IMG/VR virus record: IMGVR_UViG_3300036846_000690
Coordinates: 1 to 44,848 of that record
Source: a virus
Reading direction: 5' to 3' (one strand)
DNA: 44,848 nt
Shown here: positions 39,169-44,848 of the stretch, piece after piece
How the letters are laid out: every line of letters starts with the position of its first letter
Numbering within the stretch: position 1 is the stretch's first letter
Notes under the pieces: model-generated
What the model was told of the DNA's origin: nothing
What the model saw: the letters and a program-made list of their open reading frames with translations, nothing else
Databases searched by the model: none
Position numbers and translations under genes: made by a program

Positions 39169-41646
39169 CTATGACTCAATCAGTTTGTCCATCCCTAGTC
39201 CCGATGCGTCCGGCGTGCCCTGCCATTGCTGGCCGTAGTCAATGTCAGCTACGATGGGTACGACGGGGTCGAAGCCGAACACCTTCTTCAGCGGCAGGTT
39301 CTCCATGACTTCCTTGATGATCGGCGCGTAGTACGCAGCTCTATCCTCACGTATCTGAAAGAAGATAGCGTCGTGTAGGGTGCCAACCATGAACGCTTCC
39401 TGTGGGTCAAGGATCTCGTGCAGCTTTATCATGGAGAAGAGCATCAGATCATTCGCTGTGCCCTGGACAGGCGAGTTGATAGCTTGACGCTCAGCCTCCA
39501 TTCTAACTCCATTGTCCTGAGAGAGAATATCAGGTAGATGGCGGATCCGACCAAGTGGCGATACAACACGATGGTAGTTATGAGCAACGCGGCGTTGTCT
39601 ATCATGCCAAGCCACCAGATCAGGGAAAGTGTCGAAGTAAGCGTGTCTTGCCTCTTCTGCCTCAGCGAGGGACACCTCCAGATCGTAGTTCTCAAATGCG
39701 TACTGTTGGAACTTACGGGGATACATCCCATAGAGGAATCCGAAGTTCACCGACTTCGCTAGCTTTCTCTCCTCCTTCGTCACCAAAGATCCAGGTTTCC
39801 CAGTCAAGTTCATAGCCATCACCATGTGCAGATCCTCGCCCGCTAGGAATGAGCGCCTCATCTTTCTCTCCTGAGCGCAGTGGGCAGCGATGCGCAACTC
39901 GATTTGCGAGTAGTCCGCTTGGACGAAAACCCACCCCGGAGGAGCACCTATGACACCACGTATGAATGTATCTCTCGGTACCTGTTGCAGGTCGCCAGAC
40001 AATCTCCCAGTTACTGTCCCGTACAGCTTGTACGTTGTGTGGAGGCGCGAGCGCGAATCCAACTTCGTAGACCACGGTAGCAAGTAAGTCCTCAGCCACT
40101 TCAGCTCCAATGTTCGATACTCTAGTAGTGCCTTGACTGCCGGGTGTGAGTGATAATGTAGAAGTACAGCCTCGCGCGTTGAAGGCGCCCCTGTCGCTGT
40201 CGTCTCGATAGGGGATAGCCCGAGCCCCTTTGCAGAAAAGAGCCACTTACCGACCTGCTGAGTGGAGTTGAAGTTGAACCCTTCGCTCCGTCGGCCTGGT
40301 GTGATGCCGAGCTTCTTCTCCCACTTCTTCGGAAGATGGTCATAGAGAATCTCCTTCCGCTTGCCTATCTCACCCTGTAGGATAGATACCCTATCCCACA
40401 TCAGATCCTGATTCACATACATGCCCACAGTCTCTACCTCTTGAATGACGTGGGATGCGGGCATCATTAGCTTGATGAACAGGCGAGTCAGTCTTGGTTG
40501 CTGTAGTAGCTCAGTACGTACTCGTTGGTAGATCTGGTGAGTGTAGCCCACGTCAAACCCGTTGTACTGGCAGATCTTCCTGAGAGGTTCGCCCATAATC
40601 TTCTCTGGCTTGAGCTCCACCATACCCTTGTACTCATCAGCGCCGATGACATTCTGAGATAAGAAGCCGAGGTTCTTAGGCCTGTTCTCATCAAGAAGGT
40701 GAGCAGCAAGCATGATATCAAACTGATGGCGCAGGTAAACTCCGGCTCCGGCAAGTTGGGCATTGTCATGCTTACCATTTTGCGCCACGAGTTTGTGTCC
40801 GTGTCTTCGAAGCCCAGGGGCAAGATAGCGTAGTACGTCTTTCCACTTGCGTCGAAACGGACTCTCAGGGTGAGATAGGGGGATGACGTAAGTGTTCTCA
40901 CCGTCCAATGAAACGCCCAGACAGACGATGTCCCACTCAGATTCCCACGGCCTTCCACGGTTTTCAACGTCATAGCTTATCACCGTGCCCTCCGGGGCGT
41001 CCATGAGCATGTTCTTGACCTGCTCAAGCCCCTTTAGTGTTCGTACCATCTTAGGTCTGACAGAAACTGCTCGGAACTGTCCCGACACCATGCGGGCAAA
41101 GCGTCGAATATCTTCGGAAAAAACTGTACCTTGTCCGGGGTTACGTAGAACATATGCTGGATGTATAGTTGCCATGACTTCTGCCGAGGACCAAGCGGCA
41201 TCACGGATATCCAGCCTAACACCACGCTTAGTAGTGATTCCCGACTTTCGAGCAACGACTTGAAGGGCGGTGTTTCCGAGGAGGAGAACATGAGATGGAA
41301 CCAGTGCGGCTGCCTCTCTCTCCAGATACTGACGGCAAGCCTCCCACTCGATTCGGCTAGGTCTACGGTTGTCGTCGGGGCGACACTTGACCACGTTAGT
41401 GACATAAACCTGGTCTCTCTCCAGTCCAGCATCTTTGAGCGCGAGGTCCAACAGTTGACCGGCTGCCCCTGAAAAGACCCTGCCTGTACGAGCCTCGTTT
41501 GCACCTGGTGCCTCCCCGATTATCATGATCTTGCTGTCCTTAGGACCACTGCCCATGACACAGACCCGCTCCGTACCCTCATGTAGCGCACAGTCCGTGC
41601 AGTCGTGGTCAGCGAGGTAGTCTAGCTCACTGTGGTATGATGACAT
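39169..41646 (-). CDS. Family A DNA polymerase with N-terminal UDG-like domain, 825 aa
   Basis: Residues 1-190 resemble family-4 uracil-DNA glycosylase: Cys16, Cys19, Cys88 and Cys104 for a 4Fe-4S cluster, GEAPGANEARTG (44-55) and IHPAY (161-165). A DnaQ-like 3'-5' exonuclease follows with YDVEN (Asp226, Glu228), AQNGKHD (Asn290, Asp294) and YNGFD (Tyr361, Asp365), apparently intact. The polymerase has motif A DYSQIELR (578-585), motif B R627-K631-F635-Y639 (Phe at the E. coli Phe762 position) and motif C LHDA (757-760), where the usual HDE glutamate is Ala. No 5' nuclease domain. Replicative polymerase; the UDG part may read or stall at uracil. ATG 41646 overlaps the dCMP deaminase gene by 25 bp. 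Confidence 0.92.
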   Translation of the reverse strand: MSSYHSELDYLADHDCTDCALHEGTERVCVMGSGPKDSKIMIIGEAPGANEARTGRVFSGAAGQLLDLALKDAGLERDQVYVTNVVKCRPDDNRRPSRIEWEACRQYLEREAAALVPSHVLLLGNTALQVVARKSGITTKRGVRLDIRDAAWSSAEVMATIHPAYVLRNPGQGTVFSEDIRRFARMVSGQFRAVSVRPKMVRTLKGLEQVKNMLMDAPEGTVISYDVENRGRPWESEWDIVCLGVSLDGENTYVIPLSHPESPFRRKWKDVLRYLAPGLRRHGHKLVAQNGKHDNAQLAGAGVYLRHQFDIMLAAHLLDENRPKNLGFLSQNVIGADEYKGMVELKPEKIMGEPLRKICQYNGFDVGYTHQIYQRVRTELLQQPRLTRLFIKLMMPASHVIQEVETVGMYVNQDLMWDRVSILQGEIGKRKEILYDHLPKKWEKKLGITPGRRSEGFNFNSTQQVGKWLFSAKGLGLSPIETTATGAPSTREAVLLHYHSHPAVKALLEYRTLELKWLRTYLLPWSTKLDSRSRLHTTYKLYGTVTGRLSGDLQQVPRDTFIRGVIGAPPGWVFVQADYSQIELRIAAHCAQERKMRRSFLAGEDLHMVMAMNLTGKPGSLVTKEERKLAKSVNFGFLYGMYPRKFQQYAFENYDLEVSLAEAEEARHAYFDTFPDLVAWHDRQRRVAHNYHRVVSPLGRIRHLPDILSQDNGVRMEAERQAINSPVQGTANDLMLFSMIKLHEILDPQEAFMVGTLHDAIFFQIREDRAAYYAPIIKEVMENLPLKKVFGFDPVVPIVADIDYGQQWQGTPDASGLGMDKLIES

Positions 41647-42068
41647 CTCACCCCCGCAGCTTCTAGTAGTTCCCGGCCCGACGGGTCACGATACCCCTCG
41701 AGATAGTACACAGCTTGGATGCCTGCAGCGATCAGCAATCGAGCACAATCGACGCAAGGTGTGAGTGTAACGTACAGCGTTCCCCCGTCTGTAGAGATCC
41801 CCTGACGCGCTGCAAACGCCAGTGCATTCGCTTCTGCGTGCGTCGCATTGCGGCAACCCATCTCTGGTTCGTTGTGCTTGAACTTAGGTGCCCAGCCGTG
41901 GTTGTTCTCTTCGCAGTGGGGCATGCCTGGTGGCGCACCATTGTAGCCCCAGGTGACACATCGACCATCGTGAGTGATGACAGCCCCGACCTTCTTACGA
42001 TCACACGTACCGAGCTGAGCGAGGTCGCCGGCGATCAGCATGAAGACTCTGTCCTTCTTAGTAATCAT
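41622..42068 (-). CDS. Deoxycytidylate (dCMP) deaminase
   Basis: 148 residues; start at ATG 42068, which overlaps the upstream stop (ATGA), rather than the much longer frame that runs into the neighbour. Zinc site HAEA (His77, Glu79) and PCVDC (Cys105, Cys108). The N-terminal part (AQLGTCDRKKVGAVI, WGYNGAPPGM) matches the dCMP deaminase group. The reaction is dCMP to dUMP plus ammonia, normally feeding dTMP synthesis. Sitting between a ThyA-like enzyme and a UDG-fused polymerase, it sets the dC/dU pool of the phage. Confidence 0.92.
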   Translation of the reverse strand: MITKKDRVFMLIAGDLAQLGTCDRKKVGAVITHDGRCVTWGYNGAPPGMPHCEENNHGWAPKFKHNEPEMGCRNATHAEANALAFAARQGISTDGGTLYVTLTPCVDCARLLIAAGIQAVYYLEGYRDPSGRELLEAAGVRCHHTTVS

Positions 42069-42838
42069 CTCGACCTCAACTGGTGCTTGTCGCCTCGGTG
42101 AACGTGGAACGAGTACGCAGTGAAGTAGAGATTGCCGGGCTTCACGTCCTCCCACACATCGTCCTTGAAACGTAGCTCGTCCAGCACCCACTGACACAAC
42201 CGCCCAGCCATGTAGACGTCGTCGCGGAAGTGTCGCACAGCATCGCAGCTACGGATTGGATACCACAGATGGAGGAGATTCTCCCGATTGAGGAAGTGGT
42301 AGTGCAGCGTGCAGGGAATGCGTCCGCCGTGGACTGCACCCGTATCTTCGGGGAAGAAGATGGGGAACGTCGCCTGCCTCGTGAGTGGGTGTAGATGCAG
42401 CAGGGAGATAACATCGTCGAGGTCCCCGTAGTGATATCTGACCCCCATCATGGTGCGGAACTTAGGCACCGAGTCACGAGGCCAGAAGCGCTCGCTGTAT
42501 GTGTGGCTGAACATACCATCGTACATCGTAGACTCAGTCTGCTCATGCCACCAGGGCCAATACTGCAGGCTCTGATGCGGGTTACGCGGTACCCTACCGA
42601 CACGCTCCTTGAACTCGAGGTCCGCCCACGGCATGCTGGGATCGCACTCATCGAGCAGGTCTGCCTGAGTCGCGGGGATAGGTGCAGACCACGATAGATT
42701 CACCACCTCATCTGTGGTCAGATCGGGCTTACCCTCAGTGTTATAGCCCTGCCAGTGGCCTGTGTTCACCTCCTTTCCGTACGCTAGGAGGTTATTGATC
42801 GAGCCTTCGATGGCATTACTCAGGCGAGGGAAATCCAT
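42065..42838 (-). CDS. ThyA-superfamily enzyme with Asp at the dCMP-selecting position
   Basis: 257 residues. ATG 42838 gives a seven-base spacing to GGAGG (42841 is the alternative). Thymidylate-synthase landmarks: LTRQATFPIFF (152-162), catalytic Cys176 in IPCTLHYHF, Arg196 in PIRSCDA and YSFHVH (242-247). Cys to Arg spacing is 20 as in E. coli TS (146 to 166). The residue matching Asn177 is Asp207 (Arg plus 11). Asp there is characteristic of dCMP hydroxymethylases and switches TS variants to dCMP. So the likely substrate is dCMP, giving methyl- or hydroxymethyl-dCMP. The dUMP enzyme remains possible. Confidence 0.8.
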   Translation of the reverse strand: MDFPRLSNAIEGSINNLLAYGKEVNTGHWQGYNTEGKPDLTTDEVVNLSWSAPIPATQADLLDECDPSMPWADLEFKERVGRVPRNPHQSLQYWPWWHEQTESTMYDGMFSHTYSERFWPRDSVPKFRTMMGVRYHYGDLDDVISLLHLHPLTRQATFPIFFPEDTGAVHGGRIPCTLHYHFLNRENLLHLWYPIRSCDAVRHFRDDVYMAGRLCQWVLDELRFKDDVWEDVKPGNLYFTAYSFHVHRGDKHQLRSR

Positions 42839-43038
42839 CATCGACCCTCCAGTGCCTTCATGAGCGGTACTACCGAGTCTGTCAGTCGCCCTAGGTATGA
42901 CCCATGGGCATTGAACACCAACACCTCGCCTCCGGTAAACCCGAACCGAGATCGCACCTCGGCTGGGTCTACACACACTGACGGGTACGTCTCGGGGTCG
43001 TTGGGATCGAACGTGACTAGCTCAACTCTTAGGTGCAT
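42838..43038 (-). CDS. Hypothetical protein, 66 aa
   Basis: Not recognised. ATG 43038 with GGAG nine bases upstream is chosen over the first in-frame ATG at 43053, which has no ribosome-binding site. Contains LVTFDPNDPETYPSV and GGEVLVFNAHGSYLGRL, a small beta-rich domain. Coupled to the ThyA-like gene (TGATG). Confidence 0.65.
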   Translation of the reverse strand: MHLRVELVTFDPNDPETYPSVCVDPAEVRSRFGFTGGEVLVFNAHGSYLGRLTDSVVPLMKALEGR

Positions 43039-43219
43039 TGTGCTTTGCTCCATATCCGTAGTGGTAGTCGTAGTATGTCCGACAGCAGTTCGCCGAACAG
43101 AATGGATCCTTGACGGCGACGGCGAGTGCTGGTCGCGTATTGCCGCAGGTGAAACACTTGCCGTTCGCCTTGACGGGCGGGTCACGTGGGTCCTTCTCCT
43201 TCCGCTTCCTAGTTACCAT
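43022..43219 (-). CDS. FCS-type zinc-finger-like protein, 65 aa
   Basis: ATG 43219 with GGGGAGG. Basic N-terminus, then CFTCGN (residues 22-27) and FCSANCC (39-45), an arrangement like FCS/MYM zinc fingers (CxxC...FCS..C). A small nucleic-acid- or protein-binding module of unknown role in the modification cassette. Confidence 0.75.
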   Translation of the reverse strand: MVTRKRKEKDPRDPPVKANGKCFTCGNTRPALAVAVKDPFCSANCCRTYYDYHYGYGAKHNAPKS

Positions 43220-43577
43220 TGTCCTCCCCGATCAGTGTCCACTCGTCGCCGTCCTTCGTGTAGCGCGAGTCCTTGTGACGGTTGAGATGCGACCGCACAG
43301 TGTTCACGTCTACGGACAGCCTCTCGGCAATCGCCGTAGGTGTTGCTGAGCCGCCAGCCTCACGCATGGCAACGATGACCTCCTCCATGGTGAGTCGAGT
43401 GCCGCTGCCGATGGAACCTGTCGTGCCACGCTCGTTCAATAGCGTAGCGCGCGTGCGCTTGAGGCGGTTGAGCTCGTCGATGTGCGGCTGCACCTTCGCG
43501 AGCATCTTCTCCTTCTTCTTGATTTGCTCATCGAGCACGTCGAGCACCGCCTGTTGCGGGATACTGACCTTCTGCAT
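43209..43577 (-). CDS. Coiled-coil winged-helix protein, 122 aa
   Basis: Start at ATG 43577 after AAAGGAGATGTC. Residues about 10-50 form a charged coiled coil (VLDEQIKKKEKMLAKVQPHIDELNRL spans it). Residues 63-115 are a winged helix (TPTAIAERLSVDV, TVRSHLNRHKDSRY, DEWTLIG). Likely a dimeric DNA-binding regulator, perhaps of this operon. Confidence 0.78.
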   Translation of the reverse strand: MQKVSIPQQAVLDVLDEQIKKKEKMLAKVQPHIDELNRLKRTRATLLNERGTTGSIGSGTRLTMEEVIVAMREAGGSATPTAIAERLSVDVNTVRSHLNRHKDSRYTKDGDEWTLIGEDNGN

Positions 43578-43623
43578 GACATCTCCTTTAGCCTTCTGCA
43601 ATGGAAGCCCCCTTTTTTTGCCC

Positions 43624-43788
43624 TTACTCCTTGGTCCGAATCATTACCTCGAACCTTTCAGGATGGATGAGCGCCTCGATCAACACGTCGGTCTCATCAA
43701 TCTCGCCGACGAAGTCGAACTCTGGAAACTCATCACGGGCCTCCTCGATCAGGGCCTTGATCCTCATCCTGATTTCGTGGGCATCCAT
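43624..43788 (-). CDS. Hypothetical acidic protein, 54 aa
   Basis: Not recognised. ATG 43788 with GGAGG five bases upstream. Acidic, helical (HEIRMRIKALIEEARDEF, DVLIEALIHPE). First gene behind the operator-rich promoter at 43838. Confidence 0.75.
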   Translation of the reverse strand: MDAHEIRMRIKALIEEARDEFPEFDFVGEIDETDVLIEALIHPERFEVMIRTKE

Positions 43789-43820
43789 CGTAACCTCCAT
43801 TGTCAGGGTTCATACGCAAT

Positions 43821-43876
43821 CGAACGAATGCGCACACACATCATATCAAACCCAAACGTTCGAGGTCGAACGAATG
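43821..43876. promoter_or_regulatory. Operator-like region: two CGAACGAATG copies and an inverted repeat
   Basis: CGAACGAATG occurs at 43821-43830 and 43867-43876, 46 bp apart, and brackets the promoter box. An inverted repeat CGTTCGA-GG-TCGAACG spans 43857-43872. The first copy covers the predicted transcription start, the second the -35 region. Confidence 0.65.
43838..43848 (-). promoter_or_regulatory. Minus-facing TGATATGATGT promoter box
   Basis: Extended -10 TG-A-TATGAT on the minus strand, identical in 11 bases to the box at 2532-2542. No -35 match. It should drive 43788 down through the ThyA-like, deaminase and polymerase genes. Confidence 0.55.
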
Positions 43877-43882
43877 TCCAGG

Positions 43883-44716
43883 CTAGTAGAGGGGCCCCAG
43901 GGTCAGCTGGTCGAGCGTGACGGATGGCAGGTAGTCCTCGTTGATGTACTCGATGTAGCGCCGACGCACCCTACGGAGCGGACCGTACTTCTCCTCAATC
44001 AGTGGCTTACCGTTCTCCGTGTCGGTGACGATCTTGTCCCACCATTTGCCGACGAGCTTCATGGTTGGGTACTTGAGGCGCAGGCGCTCGTTCTCTAGGT
44101 CGTGAATGAACTCCTGCTTGTAGAGGAAGGGGAGGGACTTGAAGCCATGGAACTGGAGGCTATCGATGTACCACCGAAACTGAAAGGCATCGAGAGGAAC
44201 GTCAACTCGCTCCCCAATCTCTCGGGCAAGTACTGACGCAAGTGCCAGGTCAAGACCTCCGATATAAGCGACGTAGGATACTCGACTGTGCATGGAGATA
44301 GTAGGTCCCCCAGTCTCTCCAGCGTATCGCCGATTACCTCGATAAGTGAAGCCGAGCATACAGTTACCCCACCGATGCTTCTTGGCCTCTCTCGTGACTG
44401 CCGCACAAGGCATCTGTGTAACCACGCCTTTCGCCCCTTCGCCAACAGCAATATCCGCTGCCCGGTCAATGAAGGCTCGTGTGTCAGAGAGATCGAGATA
44501 CTGTCGGACGAGGCGTGTCCATCGCTGTCGATTGAGCCACAGATCACGGCCAAGATCAATGTCGAAGTCCATCGAATCTGCAAGTAGTAGGTTGTCGTAT
44601 GAGATAGTGTCAGCCGAACCCACCACGCTGATTCGTCCGTTGTCGAGTGTCCCACGCCACATCCTCCAGACTGTCTTGCGCCACAGGTCGGACATTGTCG
44701 GGTAGCGGACGATCAT
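43883..44716 (-). CDS. Second, divergent ThyA-superfamily-like protein, 277 aa
   Basis: ATG 44716 overlaps the upstream stop (ATGA). Not a clear family member, but landmarks line up with the other ThyA-like gene: Cys119 in WGNCMLGFTY, Arg145 in HSRVSYVAY, Asp156 in GGLDLAL (Arg plus 11, the E. coli TS Asn177 position) and SLQFHGFKS farther on. Cys to Arg spacing is 26, explained by a six-residue insertion. The C-terminal 100 residues are helical and basic. I infer a nucleotide C5-modifying enzyme or an inactive partner. Without a profile search this remains tentative. Confidence 0.5.
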   Translation of the reverse strand: MIVRYPTMSDLWRKTVWRMWRGTLDNGRISVVGSADTISYDNLLLADSMDFDIDLGRDLWLNRQRWTRLVRQYLDLSDTRAFIDRAADIAVGEGAKGVVTQMPCAAVTREAKKHRWGNCMLGFTYRGNRRYAGETGGPTISMHSRVSYVAYIGGLDLALASVLAREIGERVDVPLDAFQFRWYIDSLQFHGFKSLPFLYKQEFIHDLENERLRLKYPTMKLVGKWWDKIVTDTENGKPLIEEKYGPLRRVRRRYIEYINEDYLPSVTLDQLTLGPLY

Positions 44717-44848
44717 TCAGTTAGCTCCTTCAGCTTATCGAGCGCTTCCTGGTCGTGTTGATCCCTCGCCAGCCGTTCGTAGGCAGCGAGTGGGTGATCG
44801 GGCGGGAAGATGAACTGACCATCGACCCACGGATGATGCACACCCGGC
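44713..44848 (-). CDS. Partial gene running off the right edge (C-terminal 44 aa)
   Basis: The minus-strand frame is open from the window edge to a TGA at 44713-44715, overlapping the next ATG. The visible end (VDGQFIFPPDHPLAAYERLARD, then LDKLKELTE) has no recognisable motif. It belongs to the same operon. Confidence 0.7.
   Translation of the reverse strand, partial: PGVHHPWVDGQFIFPPDHPLAAYERLARDQHDQEALDKLKELTE

Overview
The window is most of the genome of a tailed double-stranded DNA phage, probably a short-tailed (podovirus-type) virus of an actinobacterium. The podovirus assignment rests on a terminase, portal, scaffold and HK97-type capsid block followed by a gp10-like tail hub, fibres and three large ejection-type proteins, with no tape measure, tail tube or sheath. 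The actinobacterial host is an inference from an Rpf-like transglycosylase and from small helix-turn-helix and zinc-ribbon genes of a kind common in actinophages. No integrase, RNA polymerase, tRNA gene or CRISPR array was seen. Promoters look like host sigma-70 type, so host RNA polymerase probably transcribes everything.

Layout. 1-2.5 kb, minus strand: a partial GHL15-like glycoside hydrolase and small zinc-ribbon proteins. 2.65-5.6 kb, plus: a RepB-type primase fused to a RepA-type helicase, then two small genes. 5.36-8.28 kb, minus: a ladder of tightly coupled small genes plus a polyampholytic helix-turn-helix protein. 8.6-10.3 kb, plus: small early-looking genes behind a duplicated promoter and leader. 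10.37-34.6 kb, plus: the late operon, starting from a consensus sigma-70 promoter that appears to make a leaderless terS-like mRNA and running through terL, portal, scaffold, capsid, adaptor, tail hub, collagen-like fibres, ejection proteins and an SLT/NlpC-P60 hydrolase. It is interrupted by one minus-strand helix-turn-helix gene at 11.0-11.2 kb with palindromic operators. A four-hairpin region and bidirectional terminator (34.6-34.73 kb) separate it from the minus-strand replication, recombination and nucleotide-metabolism block (34.8-44.8 kb).

That right-hand block is the most interesting part. It encodes a VRR-NUC nuclease, a DUF669-like ssDNA-binding protein, a Sak4-like ATPase, a Cas4/AddB-type Fe-S nuclease, an M23 endolysin, a family A DNA polymerase with an N-terminal family-4-like uracil-DNA glycosylase domain, a dCMP deaminase, and two different ThyA-superfamily proteins. 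In both ThyA-like proteins the position matching E. coli TS Asn177 is Asp, with the same 11-residue spacing from the phosphate-binding Arg. In known enzymes that change marks dCMP rather than dUMP as substrate. I infer a cytosine-modification or dC/dU pool-remodelling cassette coupled to a uracil-sensing replicative polymerase. Its promoter shares a CGAACGAATG operator-like decamer with the promoter of the lone late-operon regulator, suggesting common control.

At DNA scale two signals are not explained by genes: a dispersed octamer CACTGTGG, counted by eye 20 times on both strands and in several codon phases, and a promoter family TGATAYSATGT present in front of most early transcription units.
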